A model generated the notes under the pieces. The model ran no database searches and was not told the origin of the DNA. It saw nothing but the letters and a program-made list of their open reading frames with translations. DNA of 54,496 bases from NCBI GenBank assembly GCA_030645355.1, contig JAUSNJ010000115.1, forward strand, positions 1-54,496, in the 5' to 3' direction. The position numbers and the translations under genes were made by a program. Of this stretch, positions 1-8,298 are shown piece after piece; the first letter of the stretch is position 1, and every line of letters starts with the position of its first letter. The stretch is from Rhodoferax sp. GTDB lineage: Bacteria; Pseudomonadota; Gammaproteobacteria; Burkholderiales; Burkholderiaceae_C.

Positions 1-456
1 GCCACCATCACCGCCCACCACCTGCTGTACAACCGCAACGCCATCTTCACCGGCGGCATTCGCCCGCACTACTACTGCCTGCCGGTGCTGAAGCGCGAGA
101 CGCATCGCCAGGCGCTGGTGCAGGCTGCCACCAGCGGCTCGGCCAAATTTTTTCTGGGCACCGACAGCGCCCCCCACCCGGCCCACCTGAAGGAGCACGC
201 CAGCGGCTGCGCCGGCTGCTACACCGCCTTCACCGCCATGGAGCTGTATGCGCAGGCCTTTGATGCGGCCGGAGCTCTGGACAAACTGGAAGGCTTCGCT
301 TCTCACTATGGCGCCGATTTCTACGGCCTGCCGCGCAACACCGGCACCATCACGCTGTGCCGTGGATCATGGACCGTGCCCGAGACGTTCGCCTTTGGCG
401 AGGCGCAGTTGAAGCCGCTGGGCGGTGGGGAAATGGTGCAGTGGAAACTGGAGTAA
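1..456 (+). CDS. pyrC: Dihydroorotase, C-terminal part (cut by window start)
   Basis: Zinc-dependent cyclisation of N-carbamoyl-aspartate to dihydroorotate in de novo pyrimidine synthesis, cytosolic. The frame is open from base 1 and ends at TAA 454-456, giving 151 C-terminal residues. The segment NRNAIFTGG followed by [11 protein letters not shown], and [10 protein letters not shown] with the catalytic Asp and a substrate-binding His, match the homodimeric PyrC (E. coli) type rather than the PyrB-associated type. The C-terminus ([11 protein letters not shown]) is normal for the family, so the 3' end is intact. The stop codon overlaps the left arm of an inverted repeat (455-550). Family assignment is secure; the N-terminal half, with the HxH metal ligands, is outside the window. 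Confidence 0.95.
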   Translation, partial: ATITAHHLLYNRNAIFTGGIRPHYYCLPVLKRETHRQALVQAATSGSAKFFLGTDSAPHPAHLKEHASGCAGCYTAFTAMELYAQAFDAAGALDKLEGFASHYGADFYGLPRNTGTITLCRGSWTVPETFAFGEAQLKPLGGGEMVQWKLE

Positions 457-550
457 GAGCATGGGCGCCAGAGCGTTCTGCTGCGTGTCCCCCGCCCGCT
501 TTGCGGGCTCCTCCTTTACCTTCGCAGAACACTCTGGCGCCCATGCTCTT
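455..550 (+). repeat. Family P repeat, copy P-A: conserved core with palindromic arms
   Basis: Left arm 455-473 and right arm 532-550 are perfect reverse complements (19 bp). After one mismatch the pairing continues with GTTCTGC (475-481) and GCAGAAC (524-530). The core between them (482-523) contains GTGTCCCCCGCCCGC, TTT and GCGGGCTCCTCC, which itself folds into a GCCCGC/GCGGGC hairpin. The same core occurs at 37059-37136, 46491-46584 and 46628-46713 with unrelated arms. It starts in the pyrC stop codon and its right arm holds the presumed ATG of the next gene. It may act as a terminator or processing hairpin; function is not known. Confidence 0.9.
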
Positions 551-1340
551 AGGCGCTATCGACTGGTCTGCTCCCTGGCTGGCACCCTACGCGGCGGTCG
601 GGCAGGGCGTCGCCGCTCAGGTGGCCACGGGTGCTGCCTGCGCGGATGCGCTAAATGCCGCGCTGGCCCCGCAGGCCACCCCGGTGCACTTCGTTCCGCA
701 AAGTGATCTGCCGGCCGGCGTGGCCTACGAAGGCTATATTTTTGATAGCAACAACTGTCCAACCCGCGAGGGCTTGCATGACTTTTTCAATGGACTCGCC
801 TGGCTGCGGTTCCCTCACACAAAGCGCCGCCTGAACCACCTGCATGTGGCCCAGATCGCGAACACCGGCATCCAGCCGGTGCGCGGCCCGGCGCGCGATG
901 CGCTGACCATCTTTGACGAGAATGCCGCGTTTTTGCAGTGCCCCGATGTACTGTGGGAGGCTCTGGCCGCGAAGGACTGGAGTCGCCTGTTTGGCCCGCT
1001 ACGCCCGCTGTGGGCCGAGTCGCATCTGGTGCTGTTTGGCCACGCGCTGCTGGAGAAACTGGTCTACCCCCGAAAACCCATCACAGCCCACGTCTACCGT
1101 GCACGGGCTGCTAGCCATTCCATAGCGGATCTGGACCATTGGATGGCCACCGACTTGAGCGCCGAGCGCTTGGCCAGCAAGCCCTTCGCCCACCTGCCCG
1201 TGCTGGGCGTCCCCGGTTGGTGGCCCGGCAACGAAGACCCGGCGTACTACGAAGACGCAACCGTATTCCGCCCCGCACGTATGAAGCTGGCGCAAGGCAC
1301 CGGGCAGGATGGGGCCGATTTCGGAACCGAAGGTTCATGA
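543..1340 (+). CDS. DUF3025 domain protein
   Basis: Conserved protein of unknown function found widely in Beta- and Gammaproteobacteria. Recognisable family segments are PTREGLHDFFNGLAWLRFP (residues about 75-93), a KRRLNHLH stretch and a C-terminal LPVLGVPGWWPGNED region followed by a tyrosine-rich tail. The ATG at 543 lies inside the right arm of repeat P-A and has no clear Shine-Dalgarno, so the start is uncertain; no better in-frame start exists before the conserved part. From 543 the protein has 265 residues, normal for the family. Codons 64-82 overlap a family E element (732-788). The last codons form the left arm of a 31-bp hairpin (1286-1371). No enzymatic motif is visible. Confidence 0.8.
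   Translation: MLLGAIDWSAPWLAPYAAVGQGVAAQVATGAACADALNAALAPQATPVHFVPQSDLPAGVAYEGYIFDSNNCPTREGLHDFFNGLAWLRFPHTKRRLNHLHVAQIANTGIQPVRGPARDALTIFDENAAFLQCPDVLWEALAAKDWSRLFGPLRPLWAESHLVLFGHALLEKLVYPRKPITAHVYRARAASHSIADLDHWMATDLSAERLASKPFAHLPVLGVPGWWPGNEDPAYYEDATVFRPARMKLAQGTGQDGADFGTEGS
732..788 (+). repeat. Family E element, copy E1 (inside DUF3025 gene)
   Basis: GATAGC at 744-749 and CGAGGGCT at 767-774, first bases 23 nt apart as in the seven other copies. The left flank contains GCTAT and the right flank a T-run. It encodes part of a segment (DSNNCPTREGL) that fits the DUF3025 family without obvious length change, so this is the weakest copy and could be partly chance. Confidence 0.5.
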
Positions 1341-1371
1341 GGCCCCAGCCTGCCCGGTGCCTTGTGCCAGC
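1286..1371 (+). terminator. Long hairpin over the 3' end of the DUF3025 gene
   Basis: Arms 1286-1316 and 1341-1371 are 31 bp long with two mismatches and a 24-nt loop that contains the stop codon (TGA 1338-1340). No U-run follows, so it is not a classical intrinsic terminator. It could act as an mRNA 3'-end block or be a relic of a palindromic element. The structure is seen directly; the role is inferred. Confidence 0.6.
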
Positions 1372-1510
1372 GTCCCCGCACGGAAAGCGAAACGGCCAAA
1401 TCCCCATCGCGTTTGGGTAGTTTGAGCCTCCCCTTCCTTGAAATTGCACAATTCAACCTTACCATTCACGCTGTCGGCTCTTGTGGACGGGCCAACGGAA
1501 AAAGGAAACC

Positions 1511-2383
1511 ATGAAACGCATTCTGTTATTTGTCTTGACCAACGTACTGGTGGTCGCTGTTTTGGGCATCGTCGCCAGCCTGCTCGGCGTCAACCGCTAC
1601 CTCACCAGCAGCGGACTCAACCTCAGCGCCCTGCTGGGATTTGCGCTGATCATGGGCTTTGGCGGTGCCATCATTTCCCTGTTGATCAGCAAACCCATGG
1701 CCAAGTGGACATCGGGCGTGCGCATCATTGAGCAGCCGCAAAACGCGGATGAGGCCTGGATTGTCGAGACCGTGCGCAAGCTGTCCGAAAAGGCCGGCAT
1801 TGGCATGCCCGAAGTCGGCATCTTTGACGGCGACCCGAATGCCTTTGCGACAGGCGCTTTCAAGAATTCGGCCCTGGTGGCCGTTTCCACCGGCCTGTTG
1901 CAGGGCATGACCAAGGAAGAGATCGAGGCCGTGATTGGCCACGAGATTGCCCACGTGGCCAATGGCGACATGGTCACCATGACGCTGATCCAGGGTGTGA
2001 TGAACACCTTTGTCGTGTTCCTGAGCCGTGTCATCGGCTACGCGGTCGACAGCTTTTTGCGCAAGGGCGATGACCGCTCCGGCCCCGGCATTGGCTACAT
2101 GATCACGACCATCGTGCTGGACATCGTGCTGGGCTTTGCCGCTGCGATCGTGGTGGCCTGGTTCTCACGCCACCGCGAATACCGTGCCGATGCCGGTTCG
2201 GCTCAACTGTTGGGCCGCAAGCAGCCGATGATCAACGCACTGGCCCGTCTGGGTGGCATGGCGCCGGGCGAACTGCCCAAGAGCGTGGCGGCCTTCGGCA
2301 TCACCGGTGGCATTGGGCAATTGTTCTCGACCCACCCGCCGATTGAAGAGCGCATTGCCGCTCTGCAAAACCAACAACAGTAA
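1511..2383 (+). CDS. htpX: Membrane zinc metalloprotease HtpX
   Basis: Inner-membrane M48 endopeptidase that degrades misfolded membrane proteins together with FtsH. ATG 1511 is preceded by AAAGGAAACC, a good ribosome binding site. The 290 residues match the family length. Two N-terminal membrane helices (about 5-27 and 37-60), then the zinc motif HEIAH within [14 protein letters not shown], two further hydrophobic segments (about 160-220) and the third ligand in [13 protein letters not shown] are present. The C-terminus ([14 protein letters not shown]) is the usual HtpX ending. It converges on the next gene with only three bases between stop codons, so no separate terminator is visible. Confidence 0.96.
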   Translation: MKRILLFVLTNVLVVAVLGIVASLLGVNRYLTSSGLNLSALLGFALIMGFGGAIISLLISKPMAKWTSGVRIIEQPQNADEAWIVETVRKLSEKAGIGMPEVGIFDGDPNAFATGAFKNSALVAVSTGLLQGMTKEEIEAVIGHEIAHVANGDMVTMTLIQGVMNTFVVFLSRVIGYAVDSFLRKGDDRSGPGIGYMITTIVLDIVLGFAAAIVVAWFSRHREYRADAGSAQLLGRKQPMINALARLGGMAPGELPKSVAAFGITGGIGQLFSTHPPIEERIAALQNQQQ

Positions 2384-2386
2384 CGG

Positions 2387-2941
2387 TCAGGGGGCCGGTC
2401 CGGCGTCGCCACCCGTGCGCACGACCAGATCGGCCAGCATTTCGCTCGACGTATCCAGCCGCGCCGCCAGCACGCGGGCAATATTGCGGTAGATGATGCG
2501 GGCGCTATCGGCGTAGGCGTCCACCCGCTCGCGGTCAAAGCGCATCGTCACACTGTCACGCAGTGCCCGGACGGTGGCGGTGCGCAGGGGGTTGCCCACC
2601 AGGGCCATTTCACCAAAGCATTCGCCTGCGTTGATCTTCGCCAGCGTCACGACCCGGTCTCCGCGTTGCTTTTCAATGGCGATTTCACCGGATATCAGCA
2701 CGTGGAACGAGCTGCCAATGTCGCCCTCGTTGAACACCACTTCGCCGGCCTTGTGCGGCATGTGCTCGGCCATGGCCAGCGTGCTCATCAGGCAATCGTG
2801 CGTCATGCCCTGAAAGATCTTGACCTTGTTGGCAATCTTCTGAACGATGGCCGCGTCCAGATTCAGGCCGGCCGGGCGCTGAATGATGTCGGCGCGCACG
2901 TTCTCGGCAAAAATCTTGACGACGGCTGGATCAACTTTCAT
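2387..2941 (-). CDS. Cyclic nucleotide-binding domain protein
   Basis: A 184-residue protein with one cNMP-binding (CRP-like) beta-roll at about residues 40-150: a GEVVFNEGDIGSSFHVLISGE-type stretch and the phosphate-binding cassette GECFGEMALVGNPLRTATV. There is no helix-turn-helix, so it is probably a stand-alone sensor or protein-interaction module rather than a transcription factor. The helical C-terminus resembles those of cNMP proteins attached to other domains. It lies 30 bases downstream of hoxJ on the same strand and may be co-transcribed with the hydrogenase locus; whether it has a role there is unknown. The ligand (cAMP, cGMP or none) cannot be decided from sequence. Confidence 0.8.
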   Translation of the reverse strand: MKVDPAVVKIFAENVRADIIQRPAGLNLDAAIVQKIANKVKIFQGMTHDCLMSTLAMAEHMPHKAGEVVFNEGDIGSSFHVLISGEIAIEKQRGDRVVTLAKINAGECFGEMALVGNPLRTATVRALRDSVTMRFDRERVDAYADSARIIYRNIARVLAARLDTSSEMLADLVVRTGGDAGPAP

Positions 2942-2971
2942 GGAAAACGATGGTACACCCGCCGACCGGCG

Positions 2972-4300
2972 TCAACCCGCCGGTTTGACCCCCGGCAACC
3001 GCAGCACGAACTCGGCCCCGCCCTGCGGGTGGTTGTGCGCGGTCAGCGTGCCGCCATGGCGCTCGACGATGCCGTAGCTGATGGACAGGCCCAGGCCGGT
3101 GCCCTTGCCCACGGGCTTGGTCGTGAAGAAGGGCTCAAAAATGCTGGATAGGACCTCGGGCGCGATGCCGGGTCCGTTGTCGTGCAGCGTGATCACCAGG
3201 AAGTTCGCCTCGCGTTTGGCGCAAATCTTCAGCACGGGTGACACGCCGGGCTGGGCGCTGGCCGCGTCGTAGGCGTTCTGGATCAGGTTCATCAGCACCT
3301 GCAGCAGTTGGCCCGCGTTGCCGGGCACTACGCAGCCCGGGCAGGCCTGCAGCTCTACATCAAAGTCCAGCTTCATGCCGGTGCGTACCCAGTGGATGGC
3401 GCGCTCGATAACGGCGTCCACGTCCACCATCTCGCGTTCCTCGCCATCCAGCGCCGAGAAGCGCTTGAGCCCGTCCACGATGCTGGCCGTGCGCTGCGCG
3501 CCTTCGATGGTGCCGTCCATCAGCGAGGGCAGGTCGCGCAGGATGTGCTCGATGCGCAGCTTTTGCGCCAGGGCCATCAGGGCCGGGTTGTTGCCCAGCG
3601 CGGCCTCGGCATGCACGGCGTCCAGGTACTGGCGCAGGCGAGTGGTGTAGCGGTTCAGCGCATGCACGTTGCCCAGCACGAAGCTGATGGGGTTGTTGAG
3701 CTCGTGCGCCACGCCGGCCACCAAGCGGCCCAGAGACGACATTTTTTCGGCGTGCAGCAACTGCTGTTGCGTGAGCTTCAGCGCTTCATGCGCCTCATGC
3801 AGCTGGCGGTAGGCACGCTTGATCTCCGCCATGGGCCGCCCCACGAATACATAACCCACGCAGCGGCGCCGGCCGTCATAGCGCGGCGTGGCGGTGAAAT
3901 CCACCGGCACCGGCTGGCCGGCCGCGTCGTGCAGCATCAGCTCCACCGTCTCGCCCTGGCGCAGCGTGACGGTGCGGCACATCATGTCCTGCAGCACGCT
4001 GGTGCCGGCGCTGCTGTGCAGCAGCGTCTGCATGTGGGCGCCCAGCAAGGTCTCTTCGCTGCACCCCACCAGCTCGCACAGGGCCTGGTTGGTCTGCTCG
4101 ATCAGCCCCTGCGCGTCGGCGGCCACCAGCACGTCTGACATCGAGGACAGCAGGCTGTAGATCAGCTGCTGCGAAACCTCCAACTGCGCGTTCTTTTCCT
4201 CCAGCGCCACCTCGTCACGCAGCAATTGCGAATACACGTCGTCCATCTTCTGGATCACGTCCAGCCAGGTGTCGTCGTCCACGCCTTTTGGGTGTTCCAT
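2972..4300 (-). CDS. hoxJ: Hydrogen-sensing system histidine kinase HoxJ
   Basis: Soluble sensor kinase that pairs with the regulatory hydrogenase HoxBC and controls HoxA. In Ralstonia eutropha H2 binding to HoxBC relieves HoxJ action on HoxA. The 442 residues contain an N-terminal PAS domain (about 45-165), a coiled-coil linker, the phosphoacceptor His in [14 protein letters not shown] (about 200), and an ATPase domain with N box ([14 protein letters not shown]), G1 (DNGPGIA) and G2 ([15 protein letters not shown]). No membrane helix is seen. The ATG at 4300 overlaps the hoxC stop as TGATG, indicating translational coupling; a TTG one codon earlier is less likely. All catalytic boxes look intact, so the kinase should be active. 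Confidence 0.93.
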   Translation of the reverse strand: MEHPKGVDDDTWLDVIQKMDDVYSQLLRDEVALEEKNAQLEVSQQLIYSLLSSMSDVLVAADAQGLIEQTNQALCELVGCSEETLLGAHMQTLLHSSAGTSVLQDMMCRTVTLRQGETVELMLHDAAGQPVPVDFTATPRYDGRRRCVGYVFVGRPMAEIKRAYRQLHEAHEALKLTQQQLLHAEKMSSLGRLVAGVAHELNNPISFVLGNVHALNRYTTRLRQYLDAVHAEAALGNNPALMALAQKLRIEHILRDLPSLMDGTIEGAQRTASIVDGLKRFSALDGEEREMVDVDAVIERAIHWVRTGMKLDFDVELQACPGCVVPGNAGQLLQVLMNLIQNAYDAASAQPGVSPVLKICAKREANFLVITLHDNGPGIAPEVLSSIFEPFFTTKPVGKGTGLGLSISYGIVERHGGTLTAHNHPQGGAEFVLRLPGVKPAG

Positions 4301-5751
4301 CAATGCACCGTACAGACCATGCAGGGGTCAAAGGAGCGCACGATGTGCTGCACCGCCACCGGTGTTTTCTCGCCCGGCTGCACCGGTGCGCCCACCAGTG
4401 CGGCCTCCAGCGCGCCCGGCGTGCCATGGCGGTCGCGGGGGGAGAAGTTCCAGCTGGTCGGGGCGATGATCTGGTAGTTGGCAATGCGCCCGCCGCGGAT
4501 GGACAGCCAGTGGCCCAGGCTGCCGCGCGCGGCCTCGCACAGGCCAAACGCATCGGCCTCGTTCGGCAGCACCGCATCATTGGCGCAAGGTGCATCGGGC
4601 GCTATGGCGCGCAGGCACTGCTCGGCCAGCAGCACCAGCCGCGCAAGCTCGATGGCGCGTGACAGCACCCGTGTCTTCACGTTGCCGCCGGTGCGGGCCC
4701 ACAGCGCGCGTATCAACGGTTGGCCATCCGCCAGCTGGCGGGCCATGGCGCCGGTTTCCAGCACGCGGCCATCCAGCCGGGGCGCCTTGTTCCAGGTGTA
4801 GGCGTCGGGCTTGTCCATCTGCGGCAGGGTCAGGCCGACGGAGGGGTGTGGCGCAGCCCCGGCATCCGCAAGCCAGGCGTGGCGCGCGTCCTCGGCGATC
4901 TGCGCCGTGTTGACCGGCTGCAGCGTGTTGCCGTCCCATACGCCGGGCGCCATTGCATAGTCGCCGCTGGGGTCGGCAAAGCCGCCGTAGCTCAGCGTCA
5001 GGCCGGGTCCTCGGCCCAGCGTGTCGAGCTGCAGGTCGCGGGCGATGGACAAGAACAGCCGCAGATCCCCCTGCAAAGGGTCGCGCTGCAGCCACTGCTC
5101 CAGGGCCTGCTCACTATCCAGTGCGACCACTTCTTCCAGCGGGGCGGCATACAGCACGCGCTCCAGAAAGCTGCGCATCTCCGCCGCGCGCGAACCCAGC
5201 CGGAAGCGCTCCGGGGCGCTCAGATTGCGCGTCGATCCGCCGGGAACGATGGATTGCGTGTGCGGCCATTTGCCGCCCAGCGTGCCCATGATGTGCATCC
5301 AGCGCTGGCGCGCCGCCACCGCCTCGCGGGAATGCTCACCGGATTGGGTGGAGAAACGCCGCAGCGCCTGCGCATGCCAGGACCGGCCGGCGTAGACCTC
5401 GCGCGTGAAGTCGGGCATGAAGAACAGGTAGAAATGCGTCAGGTGGTCGGCCGCGTTTTCGCAGGCCAGCATCAGGTTGGTCAGCCACACGCCGTTGGGC
5501 GGCGCCTCCACGCCACAGGCGGCAGCCAGCGCGCGCGCCGCCGCCACCGACTGCGTGACCGAGCAAATACCGCAGATGCGCGGCACGTAAACCATGGCGT
5601 CAAACGGGTGCTTGCCCTGCAGCATCTGCTCGAACCCGCGGTACATGGGCGCGTTGACCCAGGCCTCCTTGACCTGTCCGTCGGCCACCTCCAGACGGAC
5701 CTCCAGATCGCCTTCTACGCGATTGAATGGGCCTACCAGCAAACGTGTCAT
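4300..5751 (-). CDS. hoxC: Regulatory [NiFe]-hydrogenase large subunit HoxC
   Basis: Active-site subunit of the cytoplasmic H2 sensor. The 483 residues carry L1 RICGICSVTQ (Cys60 and Cys63) and L2 DPCMVC near the C-terminus. The protein ends right after CTVH, with no extension, so unlike HoxG it needs no maturation protease; this is the rule for sensor hydrogenases. Ile62 and Phe110 are present, the bulky residues that narrow the gas channel and make the R. eutropha sensor insensitive to oxygen. Its start overlaps the hoxB stop (ATGA) and its stop overlaps hoxJ. The nickel-iron cofactor is expected to be assembled by the Hyp proteins encoded upstream in the same locus. Confidence 0.96.
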   Translation of the reverse strand: MTRLLVGPFNRVEGDLEVRLEVADGQVKEAWVNAPMYRGFEQMLQGKHPFDAMVYVPRICGICSVTQSVAAARALAAACGVEAPPNGVWLTNLMLACENAADHLTHFYLFFMPDFTREVYAGRSWHAQALRRFSTQSGEHSREAVAARQRWMHIMGTLGGKWPHTQSIVPGGSTRNLSAPERFRLGSRAAEMRSFLERVLYAAPLEEVVALDSEQALEQWLQRDPLQGDLRLFLSIARDLQLDTLGRGPGLTLSYGGFADPSGDYAMAPGVWDGNTLQPVNTAQIAEDARHAWLADAGAAPHPSVGLTLPQMDKPDAYTWNKAPRLDGRVLETGAMARQLADGQPLIRALWARTGGNVKTRVLSRAIELARLVLLAEQCLRAIAPDAPCANDAVLPNEADAFGLCEAARGSLGHWLSIRGGRIANYQIIAPTSWNFSPRDRHGTPGALEAALVGAPVQPGEKTPVAVQHIVRSFDPCMVCTVH

Positions 5752-6761
5752 TTGAGTCGGGTCTTCTTGATGAGGGGCGCCACCACCAGGTGGTCGGACG
5801 TCGAGTTGACTTTGACCCGTTTGGGCGTGGCCGATTTGGACAGCGAGGCCAGCGCCACAAACCAGGCCTTGTGCATGTCCGTGGGCAGGCCGATGGGAAT
5901 GCCCGCCACCTTGGGCGTCTGGTGGAAGGCGTGGCCCGGCTCCTCAAAGCCGGGTTCGGTGCAGCTGATGCAGGCATAGCCACCGCGCGTGCACGAGCCC
6001 TCGCCGTTCCAGAGCCGGATGTTGCAATCCGCATGGGCCTGCGTGCCTTTGCAGCCCATGTGCTCCATCAGGCAGCCCAGGTCGGACGGCTTGTCGGCGC
6101 TGGCCTTGTATTCGTAGTATTCATTGCGGGAGCAGGCGTGGTGCACCAGCTGGTCGGCATAGGCGCGGGGCCGCCCCAGCGTGTCGAGGGCGTCCGCTGG
6201 CATAGTCAACTCAGCGGCCAGCGCGGCCAGGGTTTCCAGCACCCAGCCGGGGTGGGTGGGGCAACCCGCCACGTTGACTACGGGCAGGCCCGACGGATCA
6301 CGCCACTGCGCGCCCAGCACGCCACCGGCGTGGTCGCCCTCGTACTGCAGCCCGCAGGCATCGGTCGGGTTGATGCCACCAGCGGTGATGCCGCCAAACG
6401 CGGCGCAGCTGCCCACGGCCACCACGTGGTGGGCGACGGCGCTCAGGCGCTCCACCCAGTGCAGCATGGGCTCTTGCGTGCCGGCCAGCATGTGGAAGCG
6501 CCCGCTGCCTTCAGGGCCACGCAACACGGCGCCTTCCAGGCACAGCGCGTGCAGCGGCACTTTGCCACTCAGGCAGTCCTGCAGGATGGCCAGCGACTCG
6601 TCCCCCGACTCCAGGGACAGCGCCGGGTGCCACAGCAGGTTCACCCCGATCTGGCGCAGCAGGCAGCGAAAATCCGCCGTGTCCGCGCACAGCAGCGACA
6701 TGCTGCAACCGCCACAGCCACCCGACTGCAGCCACAGCACATTGAAGTGCGGTTCAGCCAT
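5748..6761 (-). CDS. hoxB: Regulatory [NiFe]-hydrogenase small subunit HoxB
   Basis: Iron-sulfur subunit of the H2 sensor, partner of HoxC. From ATG 6761 it has 337 residues and begins MAEPHFNVLWLQSGGCGGCS, the proximal-cluster CxxC region starting directly at the N-terminus. There is no twin-arginine signal, so the protein stays in the cytoplasm, which distinguishes it from HoxK. Further cluster ligands are seen in VAVGSCAAFGG, NVAGCPTHPG and in the Cys-rich region around GCKGTQAHADC and ISCTEPGF. A longer frame continues upstream but overlaps hoxA; the chosen start overlaps hoxA by only 8 bases. The C-terminal extension (about 50 residues beyond the last cluster ligands) is typical of sensor small subunits and is used for contact with HoxJ. 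Confidence 0.95.
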   Translation of the reverse strand: MAEPHFNVLWLQSGGCGGCSMSLLCADTADFRCLLRQIGVNLLWHPALSLESGDESLAILQDCLSGKVPLHALCLEGAVLRGPEGSGRFHMLAGTQEPMLHWVERLSAVAHHVVAVGSCAAFGGITAGGINPTDACGLQYEGDHAGGVLGAQWRDPSGLPVVNVAGCPTHPGWVLETLAALAAELTMPADALDTLGRPRAYADQLVHHACSRNEYYEYKASADKPSDLGCLMEHMGCKGTQAHADCNIRLWNGEGSCTRGGYACISCTEPGFEEPGHAFHQTPKVAGIPIGLPTDMHKAWFVALASLSKSATPKRVKVNSTSDHLVVAPLIKKTRLK

Positions 6762-8235
6762 CGGCCTGGCCCTCCAGCCCAAAGCGCGCCAACTTCTGGC
6801 GCAGGCCGACGCGCGACAGGCCCAGCTCCTTGGCGGCGTGGGTCTTGTTCCAGCGCAGGCGCAACAGGGTCTCACGCAGGATGACTGCCTCAATGGCGTC
6901 GAGGCGCTCCTGCAGGGTGCCGCCCTGGGGCAAGCCATTGCCCTGCTGCTGTGGAGTCGCCATGCCGGGCTGGCCATGTAGCACGCGTTTGGACAGGGTG
7001 CTGGCAGACACTGTCAGCCCGTCGGACAGCGCCACGGCGCGGTAGATCTCGTTCTTCAGCTCGCGGATATTGCCGGGCCAGGGGTAGGCCAGCAGGTTGG
7101 CCCGCACGTCGCTGGCAAAGCGCACGTCCGGGCGGCCCAGCTCCTGGCCGGCGCGCACCAGCAGCATGTCGGCAATCGGCAGGATGTCGGCGCTGCGCTC
7201 GCGCAACGGGGGCACCGACAGCGTGATGCCGGCGATGCGGTAGTACAGGTCTTCGCGGAAGCGGCCCGAGCGCACGTCCTGCTCCAGGTCGCGGTGGGTG
7301 GCGGCAATCACACGCACATCGACCAGCACCGGGCGGCTGGCGCCCACGGGGCGCACCTCGCCCTCTTGCAGGACGCGCAGCAGCTTGACCTGGAAAGCTG
7401 GCGAGGTGTCGCCAATTTCATCCAGAAAAATGGTGCCGCCATCGGCGCGCTGGAACAGGCCGATATGGTCCTCAAAGGCACCGGTGAAGGAGCCTCGCTT
7501 GTGGCCAAACAGCTCCGATTCGAGCAGCGTGTCGGTCATGGCGGCGCAGTTCTCCATGACGAAGGCGCGCTCGCAGCGCGGGCTGGCGTAGTGGATGCCG
7601 CGCGCCAGCAACTCCTTGCCAGTGCCCGATTCGCCGGTCACCAGCACCGCCAGGTCGTAGCGGGCCACGCGCGCCGCCATCTCGCACACGGCGTTGAGCG
7701 GGCTGTTCTCCGAGCGCTCCAGGCTGTCAAAGTCAAACGCGGCGCGTGCCGTGGCCAGCGTCTCGGTGCCCCGGCGGCGCAGCACCGGGGTGCTGGTGCG
7801 CAGCTCCAGGTTCAGGCGCTGGGTCTGCATCTGCAGGCTGCGCGCCTCGGCCGCCTTGGCCACGGTGGACAGCAGGTGCTCGGGCACCCAGGGCTTGAGC
7901 ACGTACTGGTAAATGCCCGCGTCATTGATGCCGGCAATGATGTCCTGCGAATCGGTGTAGCCGGAGATGATGATGCGCACGGTGTCGGGCCAGGCCTCGC
8001 GCACTTCCTTCAAAAACTTGACGCCACTGGTTCCGGGCATGCGCTGGTCGCACAGAATCACGCTGACCTCGTGGCGCTCTAGCAGGCCGCGCGCCTCGTC
8101 GGCGGAGCTGGCGGTCAGGATGCGGAAGTCTTCCTCCAGATTGCGGCGGATCGAATCCAGCGAGCGCGTCTCGTCATCCACCACCAGCACCAGGGGCAGC
8201 GAATCGTAGGGGTCGGGCAATGCGGGCGGGGACAT
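6754..8235 (-). CDS. hoxA: Sigma54-dependent response regulator HoxA
   Basis: NtrC-family activator of the hydrogenase promoter. The 493 residues contain a receiver domain (about 15-130) with acidic pocket DDE and phosphoacceptor Asp63 in LCDQRMPG, a AAA+ domain with Walker A GESGTGKE, the sigma54-contact loop in the variant form GSFTGA (usual GAFTGA), Walker B GGTIFLDEIGD and the arginine-finger region LYYRIAG, and a Fis-type helix-turn-helix at the C-terminus (HAAKELGLSRVGLRQKL). In R. eutropha the unphosphorylated form is active; whether that holds here is not known. The start overlaps nothing; a family E element (8242-8298) separates it from hoxX, the largest break in this half of the locus. 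Confidence 0.95.
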   Translation of the reverse strand: MSPPALPDPYDSLPLVLVVDDETRSLDSIRRNLEEDFRILTASSADEARGLLERHEVSVILCDQRMPGTSGVKFLKEVREAWPDTVRIIISGYTDSQDIIAGINDAGIYQYVLKPWVPEHLLSTVAKAAEARSLQMQTQRLNLELRTSTPVLRRRGTETLATARAAFDFDSLERSENSPLNAVCEMAARVARYDLAVLVTGESGTGKELLARGIHYASPRCERAFVMENCAAMTDTLLESELFGHKRGSFTGAFEDHIGLFQRADGGTIFLDEIGDTSPAFQVKLLRVLQEGEVRPVGASRPVLVDVRVIAATHRDLEQDVRSGRFREDLYYRIAGITLSVPPLRERSADILPIADMLLVRAGQELGRPDVRFASDVRANLLAYPWPGNIRELKNEIYRAVALSDGLTVSASTLSKRVLHGQPGMATPQQQGNGLPQGGTLQERLDAIEAVILRETLLRLRWNKTHAAKELGLSRVGLRQKLARFGLEGQADG

Positions 8236-8241
8236 TGAGAA

Positions 8242-8298
8242 TGCTCTTGTTTTGATAGCTGCTTAGATAATATTGACGAGGGCTATCGGCTGTTTTAT
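8242..8298 (+). repeat. Family E element, copy E2 (hoxX-hoxA junction)
   Basis: GATAGC at 8254-8259 and CGAGGGCT at 8277-8284 with the fixed 23-nt offset; the right flank reads ATCGGCTGTTTT. It fills almost the whole gap between hoxX (stop 8295-8297) and hoxA (start 8235) on the opposite strand, and could affect the transcript there. GCTAT/ATAGC pairing allows small hairpins. Confidence 0.85.

Noticed and set aside
1070..1135. Second family E candidate in the DUF3025 gene, minus strand (GCTATGGAATGGCTAGCAGC)
   Set aside because: Hexamer and box are interrupted by insertions and the offset is not 23; too degenerate to call.
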